From positions 1 through 51,533 of the forward strand of contig JAJISI010000002.1 in assembly GCA_022848805.1 (NCBI GenBank): 51,533 nt of DNA, in the 5' to 3' direction. The translations under genes and the position numbers were made by a program. Position 1 is the first letter of the stretch, and every line of letters begins with the position of its first letter. Under the pieces are notes generated by a model. That model ran no database searches and was not told the DNA's origin. It worked only from the letters and a program-made list of their open reading frames with translations. The DNA comes from Thermoplasmatota archaeon. Lineage in GTDB: Archaea > Thermoplasmatota > Thermoplasmata > UBA10834. This document shows positions 41,207 through 50,390 of this stretch, in pieces.

Positions 41207-44200
41207 GCCTTCGCCTCCCGTTCCTCGTCGTCATCTGCAAGCGCCGCCTCTATCATCGTGATTATCTGGTCGCTCCTGAAATGCTTGGACCGGATGGCCC
41301 TGGAACAACACTCGACCACACACGAACCGCAGCCTTTGCACAGCGCCTCGTTCACCTTCGACTTGAACACTCCGGGGGAGACCTCCTCGAGCCTCGGGGC
41401 GCCGTATTCGCAGAGGTCCACGCATCTCCCACAGCCGATGCATTTTTCCTCGTCGACCACGCTGACGACGCCCTCGCCCTCTATGAACGGCTTGGAGAGG
41501 ACCGTGTTGACCCTCGCGGCCGCGGCCAGCGCCTGCGAGATGCTCTCGTCGATCAGCCGCGGTGAGTGGGCTAGGCCGCAGAGGAATATGCCATCGGTCG
41601 CGAAGTCGACCGGCCTGAGCTTCATGTGCGCCTCGAGGAAGAACCCCTCCTCGTTCTGCGGTACCTTCAATTTCTGGGCTATGTCCTTGTTGTCGGGGTT
41701 AGGATGGACTGCGGCGTTCAGCACGACATAGTCCGGCCTGATCGTGATGGTCTCCTCTATGAACTTCTCGTCGATCTCGACGATTATGCCATCGCCGTCC
41801 GCTCTCACCTTGGGGGGCGATTCAGGGTCGTACCTTAGGAATCTCACCCCCTGACGGGCGGCCTCGTTGTAGTTCTCTTCTGCGAAGCCGAACGTGCGTA
41901 TGTCCCTGAACAGGATGTACACGCTCGTCTCGGGGTGCTCCTCTCGTATCTTGAGCGCGTTGGCCATCGCCGTGGAGCAGCATATCCTCGAGCAGTTCGG
42001 GTGCTCTTCGTTCCTCGAACCGACGCATTGAATTATTGCGACGGCCTTCGCGTCAAGCTCGCCCTTCGCCAGCATATCTCCCAGGTCGGTCTGTTTGATG
42101 ACCTTCGGGTGCTGGCCGCAGAGGTATTCCGTCGGTTCGTACTCCACCGCACCGGAGGCGACGACCACCGCTCCGTGTTTGATCTCTTCGCCGCCTTTCA
42201 GGGTGGTCTCGAAGTTGCCTATGTACCCTTTGACCTCCTCGACGGTCTCTCCGAGGTGTATCGTGACGTTCGTGTTGTCCTGCAAGTCCTTCTTGAGGTT
42301 TGCAAGGGTTTCCTGAGGGTTCACGCCTGCGAGCGTGTGGTGGATCCTCCTCATGTGCCCTCCCAACTCCTTCTCCTTTTCGACTATGTGTACCTCGTAT
42401 CCCGCCTTGGCTATCTCCAGCGCCGCGGTCATACCGCTCAACCCTCCGCCTATCACCAGTGCGGCCGGGGTGACCGGTATCTTCGGCTGAGGGAGCGGTT
42501 CGAGCATGGATGCCTTCGCGACTGCCATGCGCACGAGGTCCTTCGACTTCTCGGTGGCGGCCTCCGGTTCCAACCTGTGGACCCACGAGCATTGGTCCCG
42601 TATGTTCGCCATCTCGAAGAGATACTTGTTGAGCCCCGCCTCTCTGACGGTGTTCTGGAACAGCGGTTCGTGTGTCCTGGGCGTGCAGCTCGCGACGACC
42701 ACCCTGTTCAGGTCGTGCTCGTCGATCATCTCCTTGATCTTCTTCTGCGTGTCCTGAGAACAAGTGTACAGGTTTTCCTCCGCGTATACGACACCAGGGA
42801 GCTTGGAGGCGTACTCCATCACCCCAGGCACGTCTACGACGGATCCTATGTTGATCCCGCAATGGCAGACGAACACCCCTATCCTGGGTTCCTTGTCCGT
42901 CACGTCCTTCTCCTCGGGATACTCCTTCTTCGTGACCAGCTTGCCCCTCTCGTCTGAGAGCAAGGCGGCCGCCTTCCCTGCAGCTCCGCTTGCCTGAGCG
43001 ACAGAATCGGGTATGTCCTTCGGGCCGGAGAACGCCCCGCAGACGTAGATTCCTGGCACCGAAGTATCGACAGGCGCGAGCTCGTCGGTTTCGCAGAAGC
43101 CGAACTTGTTCATATTCATGCCAAGCGATTTCGCGAGCGCTTTCGAGGATTCCGGTGGCGTCGCCCCGGATGCCAGTACGACCATATCGAAAGTCTCATC
43201 TTCGATGTCAGCGCCATCTATGAAGCCGAGTACGAGGTCGCTCGTCCCGGGGTTCTCCTGGACCTTCGCGATCCTGTTGTTCCTGAACATCCTGACGCCG
43301 TACTCATCCTCCGCCCGGTGCAGATACTCCTCGAACTCCTTCCCGAAAGCTCTGGTATCCATGAAGAATATGGTCGTCTTGAGCCCCGGAACATGCTCCT
43401 GGGCGATGACCGCTTGCTTCAAGGCTGCCATACAGCAGTACGAGGAGCAGTAGGTGTTCGGCGTCTGTGCGTCCCTGGAGCCGACGCATTGTATGAACGC
43501 GATATTTTTCGGCACGTCCCCGTCCGAAGGCCTGATCACATGCCCCTCTGTAGGGCCTGACGCGCTCAACATCCTCTCGAACTCGATGTTGCTGAGCACG
43601 TTGGGGAACGTGCCATGACCGTACATCACCTTCTTTGAAGAGTTGTATACGTCGTAGCCTGGCGCGAGGATTATGGCGCCGACGTCTATGGTCTCTTCGA
43701 TATCTGGGTCCATGTCGTATTTGATGGCCTCAGCCTCGCAGAACTTCTCGCAGATGCCGCATCCGATGCACAGCCCTCTGTCGATGGTGTATATCAACGG
43801 GACTGCCTGCGGGAACGGTACATATATCGCCTTCGCGGGCGCCAGCTCCCTGTCGAATGCGCTGGACCACTCAATGGGACAGTGCTCCGCACACACGCCG
43901 CAGCCGGTGCACTTCTCCTCGACGATGTACCGTGAGTACTTGGCGAGTGTTACCTTGAAGTTCCCGGCCTGCCCCTCGACCTTCTTGAGAACGGAATAGG
44001 TGAGCATTGTGACATTCTCATGCCTGCCGGTCGCGACGAGCTTCGGGGACAGTATGCACATCGAGCAGTCGTTCGTCGGGAATGTCTTATCGAGCTGCGA
44101 CATAGTCCCTCCGATGCTCGGCGTCGTCTCCAGAAGATACACCTTGAACCCTGAATCCGCGAGATCCAGTGCGGCCTGCATCCCCGCCGGTCCGCCGCCG

Positions 44201-44238
44201 ATGACCAGGACGGCACCTACCCGCTCGTTCTTTGTCAT
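41203..44238 (-). CDS. hdrA: Double-length HdrA-like flavoprotein (unit B)
   Basis: 1011 residues. Module 1 (1-~430): [48 protein letters not shown] and [15 protein letters not shown]. Linker ~430-450. Module 2 (~450-1011): [33 protein letters not shown] motif [34 protein letters not shown] and [17 protein letters not shown], the last with CC instead of the usual CP. Two flavins and four C-rich cluster motifs are predicted, besides the N-terminal CHCG site. It starts 2 nt after mvhD of unit A and overlaps the MvhD-HdrD gene, its likely partner. Very similar to 30985-34023, including DNA stretches that are nearly identical. Confidence 0.93.
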   Translation of the reverse strand: MTKNERVGAVLVIGGGPAGMQAALDLADSGFKVYLLETTPSIGGTMSQLDKTFPTNDCSMCILSPKLVATGRHENVTMLTYSVLKKVEGQAGNFKVTLAKYSRYIVEEKCTGCGVCAEHCPIEWSSAFDRELAPAKAIYVPFPQAVPLIYTIDRGLCIGCGICEKFCEAEAIKYDMDPDIEETIDVGAIILAPGYDVYNSSKKVMYGHGTFPNVLSNIEFERMLSASGPTEGHVIRPSDGDVPKNIAFIQCVGSRDAQTPNTYCSSYCCMAALKQAVIAQEHVPGLKTTIFFMDTRAFGKEFEEYLHRAEDEYGVRMFRNNRIAKVQENPGTSDLVLGFIDGADIEDETFDMVVLASGATPPESSKALAKSLGMNMNKFGFCETDELAPVDTSVPGIYVCGAFSGPKDIPDSVAQASGAAGKAAALLSDERGKLVTKKEYPEEKDVTDKEPRIGVFVCHCGINIGSVVDVPGVMEYASKLPGVVYAEENLYTCSQDTQKKIKEMIDEHDLNRVVVASCTPRTHEPLFQNTVREAGLNKYLFEMANIRDQCSWVHRLEPEAATEKSKDLVRMAVAKASMLEPLPQPKIPVTPAALVIGGGLSGMTAALEIAKAGYEVHIVEKEKELGGHMRRIHHTLAGVNPQETLANLKKDLQDNTNVTIHLGETVEEVKGYIGNFETTLKGGEEIKHGAVVVASGAVEYEPTEYLCGQHPKVIKQTDLGDMLAKGELDAKAVAIIQCVGSRNEEHPNCSRICCSTAMANALKIREEHPETSVYILFRDIRTFGFAEENYNEAARQGVRFLRYDPESPPKVRADGDGIIVEIDEKFIEETITIRPDYVVLNAAVHPNPDNKDIAQKLKVPQNEEGFFLEAHMKLRPVDFATDGIFLCGLAHSPRLIDESISQALAAAARVNTVLSKPFIEGEGVVSVVDEEKCIGCGRCVDLCEYGAPRLEEVSPGVFKSKVNEALCKGCGSCVVECCSRAIRSKHFRSDQIITMIEAALADDDEEREAKA

Positions 44239-44240
44239 GT

Positions 44241-44684
44241 CTACGCACCCTCCTGAGCGATCGGTCCTAGCTGCTCGAGGTCAGACACCATTTCCCTGAT
44301 GACTTTGGCGAACTTCTGCCCTTCAGAACCAGCGATCCACTCGATTCTGAAGCGTTCCGGCTCTATGCCCGTCTCCTCTAAGAACTCCTCCAGGAAGTCG
44401 CCTCTCGTCGCGGTCTTCTCGTTGCCGTTGATGTAATGGCAGTCTGAGGGATGGCACCCAGCGACTATCACCCCGTCCGCTCCGAGCGTGAATGCCTTGA
44501 GGACGAACGCAGGGTCCACCCTCCCCGAACACATGACTCTCACGATCCTCACGTTCGGCGGATACTGCATCCTCGTGGTGCCCGCGAGGTCCGCGCCTGC
44601 GTACGAGCACCAGTTGCAGCAGAACGCGACTATTTTGGGCTCGTAGCTCGGCTGGTCCTGCTTGGCTTCTGACTGCTCTGCCAC
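44241..44684 (-). CDS. mvhD: MvhD-type electron-transfer subunit, [2Fe-2S] (unit A)
   Basis: 147 residues: [51 protein letters not shown], and RIEWIAGSEGQKFAKVIREM near the end. It follows hdrB by 2 nt and stands at the end of the canonical HdrA-C-B set, so it is probably the electron inlet for that complex. The hydrogenase itself is ~14 kb away in unit D, so MvhAG might serve this set in trans. Confidence 0.94.
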   Translation of the reverse strand: MAEQSEAKQDQPSYEPKIVAFCCNWCSYAGADLAGTTRMQYPPNVRIVRVMCSGRVDPAFVLKAFTLGADGVIVAGCHPSDCHYINGNEKTATRGDFLEEFLEETGIEPERFRIEWIAGSEGQKFAKVIREMVSDLEQLGPIAQEGA

Positions 44685-44686
44685 GG

Positions 44687-45604
44687 TCAGACCCCCCTGA
44701 GCTTCCTGAGGAACGAGTGTGCCGACACGTGGTGCGTGTCGAACCCGAGCGATATCGGGTCGATGCCCATCGCCAGCGCCTGGAACTGAGCCACGTGCAT
44801 CACAGGGATGCCGTCCTTGGTGAAAGCCTTCTGGGCGTTGTCGAACTGGAGCAGACAGAAAGGGCAGCCAGTGACGATGCAGTCCGCCTCAGCAGCGACG
44901 ATGTTCCTGCATTTGTCTTCCGTGAGGGAATTGGCCAGCTCCACCACGTGAGACCTGACGCCTCCACCAGCGCCGCAGCAGTCCAGCTTGTCTTCGTAGT
45001 CGACGCTCGTCGCACCGCACGCCTCGATTATCTGGTCGATCTTGACGGGGTCGTTGGGGTCGTCGATGGTCTGGTTCTCGGTCGGTCTAAGATAATGGCA
45101 CCCATAGTGTACCGCCGCTTTGATGTTCTTGAGCGGCCGCGTGGTACGTTTCTGGACCTCTTCGAGACTGATGTCATTCGTCATGACGTCCACATAGTGC
45201 CTGACCTTGACCGGCTCCATTATCCGTCTCCGGCCCTCGGTCTTCCGAGGGGTACCCGTGTATTTCTTTCCTATCTGCGCCAGCATCCGGTTGACCTTTC
45301 CCCTCCTCTTGGAGTCCTCGAGGTACTCCGTCGCCTTGAGAAGTGAGGTGAGACAGCCGTTGCAGACGGTTAGTATCTCCCTGCGCTCCTTCTGCCCCAG
45401 GACGAGGTTGCGGGAGGCCAGCAACAACCATGTGTCTTTGTCCGATGAGTAGAATATTCCTGGCACCGGGCAGCACGAGAACTCCTTGATATCCGCGACA
45501 TCGAGGTCGTACCCTTCCTTGCCACAGACCCACCTGACCGCGTACTCGACGCCCGGGTATCTGTTCGGTATTATGCACCCGAAGAAGTAGGCGTAGCTGG
45601 TCAT
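44687..45604 (-). CDS. hdrB: CoB-CoM heterodisulfide reductase, subunit B
   Basis: 305 residues, the catalytic subunit with two CCG domains that hold two non-cubane [4Fe-4S] clusters: FFGCIIPNRYPGVEYA, FSCCPVPGIFYSSD and VCNGCLTSLLKA; then HYGCHYLRP, DCCGAGGGVRSHV and GCPFCLLQFDN. It reduces the CoM-S-S-CoB disulfide in methanogens. Without mcr genes in view, the natural disulfide or other acceptor is uncertain. It overlaps hdrC by ATGA. Confidence 0.95.
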   Translation of the reverse strand: MTSYAYFFGCIIPNRYPGVEYAVRWVCGKEGYDLDVADIKEFSCCPVPGIFYSSDKDTWLLLASRNLVLGQKERREILTVCNGCLTSLLKATEYLEDSKRRGKVNRMLAQIGKKYTGTPRKTEGRRRIMEPVKVRHYVDVMTNDISLEEVQKRTTRPLKNIKAAVHYGCHYLRPTENQTIDDPNDPVKIDQIIEACGATSVDYEDKLDCCGAGGGVRSHVVELANSLTEDKCRNIVAAEADCIVTGCPFCLLQFDNAQKAFTKDGIPVMHVAQFQALAMGIDPISLGFDTHHVSAHSFLRKLRGV

Positions 45605-46179
45605 GCCTTCACCTCCTCCTCGATGCCGATGAGCTTGTCGTATCCGACCGCGTGGACGAGCACGTTGATTTCCTTTATCACCTTCGCGTACTCCGCCCCT
45701 CGCGAGGGAACGTCCTCGAGATCTAGCTCCTTCCGGATCTTCTCGACCTCCAGGTCAGGTTTCACGCTCTGGCCGTACTTCACCAGGTTGGCAGCCGCCA
45801 CCTTTATGAACGGCGGTATGACCCCTTCCCTGATAGCGATGTGCCTAAGCGCGATCATGACCTCCGCAGGGTTGATATCGGCTGGACAGTGCTCGTAGCA
45901 TCTGTAGCATGTTGCGCACACCCATTGTGTTCCGAGTGTGAGCGTCTTGAGGCCGAACTGGCAGTACTTGATGATGCTCCTGGTCTTGTAGTCTATCTTG
46001 AGGCTGATCGGGCACACACCTGTACAGTTTCCGCACTGCAGGCATGTCATGACGTCCTTGCCGCCGTACTTGACGATCTCCTTCGCGAAACCAGGCTCCA
46101 ACTGTGACTCGTCTATGACCTTGTCCTCGACCAGCTTCTCGCGCAGGCCGCTCAGGAAGACCTTCTCCACCTCCCCCAT
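45601..46179 (-). CDS. hdrC: Heterodisulfide reductase, subunit C
   Basis: 192 residues with two [4Fe-4S] motifs, CLQCGNCTGVCPISLKIDYK and CATCYRCYEHCPADINPAEV, passing electrons from HdrA to HdrB. ALRHIAIREGVIPPFIK is typical of HdrC. Its ATG overlaps the hdrA stop by one base (TAATG) and its end overlaps hdrB by ATGA, so HdrA-C-B are made together. Confidence 0.95.
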   Translation of the reverse strand: MGEVEKVFLSGLREKLVEDKVIDESQLEPGFAKEIVKYGGKDVMTCLQCGNCTGVCPISLKIDYKTRSIIKYCQFGLKTLTLGTQWVCATCYRCYEHCPADINPAEVMIALRHIAIREGVIPPFIKVAAANLVKYGQSVKPDLEVEKIRKELDLEDVPSRGAEYAKVIKEINVLVHAVGYDKLIGIEEEVKA

Positions 46180-48281
46180 TACGACACCTCCTCCTCGGCA
46201 GCGGGTTTCTTCGCCATTTCCTTCGTCTTGCCTCCGCCGCTCTCCACGTCCTCGAGCGCGGAAACGATCTCAGAGGTGATCTGGTCGTCTGTGAATTGGT
46301 TCGCTACGATCGCTTTCTGCGGGCACGCGGCCACGCATGTTCCACAGCCATGGCACAGCGCCTCGATGACCCTGGCTTTCGTGCCCTTCTCTCCTTCGTA
46401 CAGCTCGGGAGCACGGTACGGGCACATCTCGACGCATAGCCCGCATGCCACGCAGAGATCCTCATCGACCATAGCAGTCAACGGCTCGATTTTGACCTTC
46501 TTACCGGACATGACGCAAGCGGCAGAAGCTGCCGCGGCCTTCGCCTGGGCGATGGAATCGGGGATATCCTTGGGGCCCTGCGCACACCCTGCGAGATATA
46601 TGCCGTCCATGGCCGTGTCGACCGGCCGTAGCTTCGGGTGTGCCTCCATGAAGAATCCGTCCGGGCTCAGTGACAGCGCGAGCGTCTTGCCGATACGCTT
46701 ACTTCCTTCCGACGGAAGGAGTCCCGTCGAGAGCACCACGAGGTCGAACTCCCTCTCGGTTATCTTGTTTAGAAGGGTCTCCTCTGCCCTGATCGTGATT
46801 GACTTGGTCTCGGGGTCCTCGCTCAACTTCGCAGGCCGGCCTCTTATGAACTCTACGCTGTACTCCTCTCTCACGCGATGGTAGAGCTCCTCGAAACCCT
46901 TACCGAACGCCCGGATGTCGTTGTAGTAAACCGATATCTCGGTCTCAGACGCGTGCTCCTTGATGATCTGCGCGTTCTTGATTGCATACATGCAGCACAC
47001 GCGCGAGCAGTAGTTGTTGCCAATCTTCTTGTTCCTTGAGCCGACGCACTGTATGAATGCTATCCTCTCAGGAGCCTCGCCGTCTGATGGACGGATGAGG
47101 TGTCCTCCAGTCGGCCCAGCGGCGTTGATGAGCCGCTCCAATTCCAGGCCGGTTATGACGTTCGGGTACTCCCAGTACTTGTACACTCCCCGCTTCTTCG
47201 GCAGGTAGGTGTCGTAGCCTGTCGCGACGATTATCGTTCCTACCTTGAGGTCGACGAGCTCGTCCTCCATCTCGTGGTCTATCGCATTGTTTTGGCAGGC
47301 CTTGAGACAGGCCTTGCACTTGCCGTTCTTGAAATGTATGCAGTTGTCCTTGTCGATCGTGTATATGAGGGGAACCGCCTGGGGGAACGGCACGTATATG
47401 GCCTTCCTCTTGCCGTATCCAAGGTCGAACTTGTTGTCGACCTTCACCGGGCATACATCCGCGCAGACCCCGCAACCAACGCACTTGTCCTCGATGACGA
47501 ACCTTGATTTCCTTCTGACCTTGATGTCGAAGTTGCCGATGAATCCCTGAACGTCCTCCACCTCGGAGTACGACATCAGGGTGATGTTCGGGTGTCGTGC
47601 GACATCCACCATCTTAGGCGCTAGTATGCATATCGCACAGTCGCCCGTCGGGAAGGTCTTGTCTAGCTGTGCCATCCGGCCACCGATGCTAGGTTCGGAC
47701 TCGACGAGGTAGACTTTGAATCCCATCTGGGCCAGGTCGAGGGCTGCCTGTATTCCTGCCACTCCTCCGCCTATGACCAGTGAGGTCTGCTCCACAGGCA
47801 CCTCACGGGCCTCGAGGGGCACGAGTCTGGAAGCCTTGGCGACTCCCATCCTAACAAGGGCGATTGCCTTCCTCGTGGCCTCTTCCTTCTGCTGGGAGTG
47901 TACCCAGGAACACTGCTCCCGCAGGTTGACCATCTGTAGAAGGTAAGGGTTCAGTCCCGCCTGTTTGATGCAGTTCCTGAAGGTTGGCTCATGCATCCTA
48001 GGCGAGCACGCGGCGACCACCACGCGATTGACGTGGTTCTCCTTGATCGCCTTGATGATCTCATCCTGTCCAAGGTCGGAGCAGGTGTACTTGTTCCCCT
48101 TCGAGACGACGACTCCTGGTAATCTCTCCGCGGATTCCCGGACCTTTTCGACGTCAACCGTACCAGCGATGTTGCTGCCGCAGTGACACACGAAAACGCC
48201 GACCCTAGGCTCTTCGTCCCCGCTCTCCCGTTCGGGCTTCTTCTGAGCGGAGTTCTCTTCGAGTGACTCGGGTGAACTCAT
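46179..48281 (-). CDS. hdrA: Heterodisulfide reductase, subunit A, canonical form (unit A)
   Basis: 700 residues from ATG 48281, preceded by GAGGG at 6 nt; the frame opens 24 codons earlier without conserved sequence. Full methanogen-type order: [33 protein letters not shown] motif VIGGGVAGIQAALDLAQMG, TFPTGDCAICILAPKM, ferredoxin insert CVGCGVCADVCPVKVDNK and the spaced [36 protein letters not shown], and C-terminal clusters CVACGLCVEMCPYRA and CHGCGTCVAACPQKA. It carries the bifurcating FAD. A charged tail (KTKEMAKKPAAEEEVS) ends it. First gene of the first Hdr run. Confidence 0.95.
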   Translation of the reverse strand: MSSPESLEENSAQKKPERESGDEEPRVGVFVCHCGSNIAGTVDVEKVRESAERLPGVVVSKGNKYTCSDLGQDEIIKAIKENHVNRVVVAACSPRMHEPTFRNCIKQAGLNPYLLQMVNLREQCSWVHSQQKEEATRKAIALVRMGVAKASRLVPLEAREVPVEQTSLVIGGGVAGIQAALDLAQMGFKVYLVESEPSIGGRMAQLDKTFPTGDCAICILAPKMVDVARHPNITLMSYSEVEDVQGFIGNFDIKVRRKSRFVIEDKCVGCGVCADVCPVKVDNKFDLGYGKRKAIYVPFPQAVPLIYTIDKDNCIHFKNGKCKACLKACQNNAIDHEMEDELVDLKVGTIIVATGYDTYLPKKRGVYKYWEYPNVITGLELERLINAAGPTGGHLIRPSDGEAPERIAFIQCVGSRNKKIGNNYCSRVCCMYAIKNAQIIKEHASETEISVYYNDIRAFGKGFEELYHRVREEYSVEFIRGRPAKLSEDPETKSITIRAEETLLNKITEREFDLVVLSTGLLPSEGSKRIGKTLALSLSPDGFFMEAHPKLRPVDTAMDGIYLAGCAQGPKDIPDSIAQAKAAAASAACVMSGKKVKIEPLTAMVDEDLCVACGLCVEMCPYRAPELYEGEKGTKARVIEALCHGCGTCVAACPQKAIVANQFTDDQITSEIVSALEDVESGGGKTKEMAKKPAAEEEVS

Positions 48282-48392
48282 GATTTCCCTCTTTGCTCGG
48301 GTAGTCGAATCAAATCCAGGACGAGAGAGACCACGGAAACAAAGCGTCGCCATCTGACGCTTACACTCGACTCTGGCAGTTCTGACGAGGTG

Positions 48393-48420
48393 TGTGTAAT
48401 AAAGGAGCCCTTAATATAGC
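48393..48420 (-). promoter_or_regulatory. Promoter(s) of the canonical hdrA operon
   Basis: On the minus strand GCTATATTAA (48411-48420) and TTTATTA (48396-48403) are good TATA candidates. They predict a leader of roughly 90-110 nt before ATG 48281, unlike the near-leaderless genes elsewhere in the window. Confidence 0.5.
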
Positions 48421-48458
48421 TTTCGTTATCCATGTTTCGAAAAACGCAGGGTCCTTAG

Positions 48459-48484
48459 CGATAATCGTTAACATTATCGATAAT
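48459..48484. promoter_or_regulatory. Overlapping CGATAAT palindromes upstream of the hdrA operon
   Basis: CGATAAT-N7-ATTATCG (48459-48479) overlaps the perfect 12-bp palindrome ATTATCGATAAT (48473-48484), giving three copies of the heptamer in alternating orientation. It sits ~45-70 bp upstream of the main TATA box, a position for an activator or repressor. The rest of the 320-nt gap up to hypD (48355-48674) has no convincing gene; a short repeat TCGAAATTCGAAATTCG lies at ~48515-48531. Confidence 0.5.
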
Positions 48485-48674
48485 GAAGCGCAGATTCTTT
48501 TGCGGATGACTCCCTCGAAATTCGAAATTCGTACAATCGGAGATTCTCGATACCGTCGTTCCTGCGCCCTTCAGAAACGAGAATGAGAAATCGGCGGCCT
48601 GTGACCCGGGCATTGGACTATTGCGCGCCATCGGTCAGACGGTACCAGTGGCTCGTTGTTCAACGTTCGTCAAG

Positions 48675-49757
48675 TCATTTCCGTCCTCTGGTGTACCGAT
48701 GTGAGATGTAGCAGCTCCCCTCACGCGAGACCATACAGGGACCGACGGGTGTGGATGGAGTGCACTGTCGCCCGAACAGGGGGCATTCCTCGCTCGTCAG
48801 AAGTCCGCGGAGCATCTCACCGCATCTGCACCCCTTCGGTTCCTCGTATTCTGCATCTCTTACTGGCGCAAGAATGTCCTCGAACTTTCTGGACGCGTCG
48901 TGTTCCCCGAGGGTGCTCCGGATCGCAAGGCCGCTCTGCGGTATAACCGGGAATCCTCGCCAACGGACATCCGACGTTGTGAAGGCATCCTCCATTGCCT
49001 TGAGGGCCACGGGGTTTCCTTCTTTCTTCACGACGCGCGAGTACTCGTTCTGGACACTAGCGCTGCCGTCAGCTAGCTGTTTGGCCAGCATGTAGACTCC
49101 CATCATTAGATCCAACGGTTCGAATCCTGCGACGACTTGTGGTATGCCGTGATCTCTTGACAGGAATTCGTATGGCTCCGTCCCGATTATGGTGCTCACG
49201 TGGCCCGGCTGTATCATTCCATGGAGTTTGATCTCACCCAGCGATGCGATTGCTCTGAGCGCCGGTGGCACAACTCTATGTAAGCTCAGCACGGAGAAGT
49301 TGTCAGGGGGATTTGCCAGCAACGCGACCGCGGTGGTCGGTGCGGTTGTCTCGAACCCGATGCCGACGAAGACGACCTCGTCTTCAGAGTCTCTTGCCAT
49401 CTCAACCGCGTCGTCGATTCCGAAGACAATCCTGACATCGCCGCCTTCTGCCTTGATATCGTTCAACGATTGCTCTCGGCCAGGGACTCTCATGAGGTCA
49501 CCGAAGACAGCAACGGTGACTCCCTTGCGTGCAAGCTCCAGCGCTTGTTCGATCTCTTCTGGAGGGGTGACACACACAGGACACCCTGGGCCCTGGCGTA
49601 TGTCGATTCCCGCTTTTCTGAACTCCCCATCCAGACCGAACTTGATCAGCGTGTCCTGGTGGGTGCCGCAAACATGCATCAGCGTGATGTCGAGCCCCAT
49701 CTCCTTGAGCTCACCCATCACCTTCTTCGAGATTTCCTTGTCTCTGTATCTAAACAT
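48675..49757 (-). CDS. hypD: Hydrogenase maturation factor HypD
   Basis: 360 residues from ATG 49757, overlapping the hypA stop by 8 nt; the frame opens 11 codons earlier within hypA. HypD with HypC assembles the Fe(CN)2CO group. Motifs are TLMHVCGTHQDTLIKFG, GPGCPVCVTPPEEIEQAL, FVGIGFETTAPTTAVAL and GMIQPGHVSTIIG. The C-terminal cysteine set GCRCGEMLRGLLTSEECPLF plus CTPSTPVGPCMVSREGSC binds the [4Fe-4S] cluster. Last gene of hypF-C-A-D. Confidence 0.97.
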   Translation of the reverse strand: MFRYRDKEISKKVMGELKEMGLDITLMHVCGTHQDTLIKFGLDGEFRKAGIDIRQGPGCPVCVTPPEEIEQALELARKGVTVAVFGDLMRVPGREQSLNDIKAEGGDVRIVFGIDDAVEMARDSEDEVVFVGIGFETTAPTTAVALLANPPDNFSVLSLHRVVPPALRAIASLGEIKLHGMIQPGHVSTIIGTEPYEFLSRDHGIPQVVAGFEPLDLMMGVYMLAKQLADGSASVQNEYSRVVKKEGNPVALKAMEDAFTTSDVRWRGFPVIPQSGLAIRSTLGEHDASRKFEDILAPVRDAEYEEPKGCRCGEMLRGLLTSEECPLFGRQCTPSTPVGPCMVSREGSCYISHRYTRGRK

Positions 49758-50124
49758 CGGGGACCACCATCCTGATATCTCTGATGACACACTCTCTGCC
49801 GCCTACGATGGTCGCCGCCCCTCCGCATTTCGGACACTCGAGGATGAGGGTCGACCCATGAGCGGCATCCTCTGATGGTGACATCGCCCCTCTGTAGCCG
49901 CACGCACACTCTATCTCCCCGTCCGTCCTACGAAACACGACGGCCGCATCTTCCATCATCGTCCCTTTGGCGAGAACCTCGAAGGAGAATCGCATCTGCT
50001 CCTCCCCGAGCATCGTGAACTCTCCTAGCTCGATCGTGACGCCCTCTATCTTCTTTGCCTCTCTCTTCTCGGCCTCTTCCATGATCGCGTCAACGATTTG
50101 ACTCATGACTGAGAATTCGTGCAT
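49750..50124 (-). CDS. hypA: Hydrogenase nickel incorporation protein HypA
   Basis: 124 residues. It delivers nickel to the hydrogenase large subunit. The start MHEFSVMSQIVDAI carries the nickel-binding N-terminal Met-His-Glu; the zinc site is ECACGYRG and ECPKCGGAA, two cysteine pairs. It starts 3 nt after hypC. Its usual GTPase partner HypB is not in the window. Confidence 0.96.
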   Translation of the reverse strand: MHEFSVMSQIVDAIMEEAEKREAKKIEGVTIELGEFTMLGEEQMRFSFEVLAKGTMMEDAAVVFRRTDGEIECACGYRGAMSPSEDAAHGSTLILECPKCGGAATIVGGRECVIRDIRMVVPDV

Positions 50125-50127
50125 GGC

Positions 50128-50355
50128 CTAAGCCCCTGCATCTTCCTGGGCGAGAAGTTCCCTGAACAGTTGGAGGGTCTTCTCCGCCTCCTCCTTGTCG
50201 AGGGTCTCGATCGCGTAGCCTGCATGGACTATCACATATTCGCCGATCTTCGCGTCGACCAATGAAACGTTGACTAATCTCATCACGCCGCCGAAATCAA
50301 CCTTCGCGGTGGTTCCATCGATGGACTTTATCTCGGCTGGGACTGCAAGGCACAT
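50128..50355 (-). CDS. hypC: Hydrogenase maturation chaperone HypC
   Basis: 75 residues. The start is ATG 50355, giving MCLAVPAEIKSID, since the Cys after the removed Met is essential; a TTG one codon earlier is not used. GEYVIVHAGYAIETLDKEEA matches the family. It holds the Fe(CN)2CO group with HypD. A TATA-like CTTTATC lies ~27 nt before the ATG, so a separate, leaderless transcript from inside the hyp operon is possible. Confidence 0.95.
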   Translation of the reverse strand: MCLAVPAEIKSIDGTTAKVDFGGVMRLVNVSLVDAKIGEYVIVHAGYAIETLDKEEAEKTLQLFRELLAQEDAGA

Positions 50356-50390
50356 CAAACCGGCAGTATGGACGGTTCGTTGATAAAGCT

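Noticed and set aside
27044..48281. Interpretation as proof of a methanogen.
   Set aside because: HdrABC-MvhADG also occurs in non-methanogens, and no mcr, mtr or methyltransferase gene is in the window.
48282..48353. 24-codon extension of the canonical HdrA.
   Set aside because: GAGGG sits correctly before ATG 48281, and the extension has no HdrA similarity.
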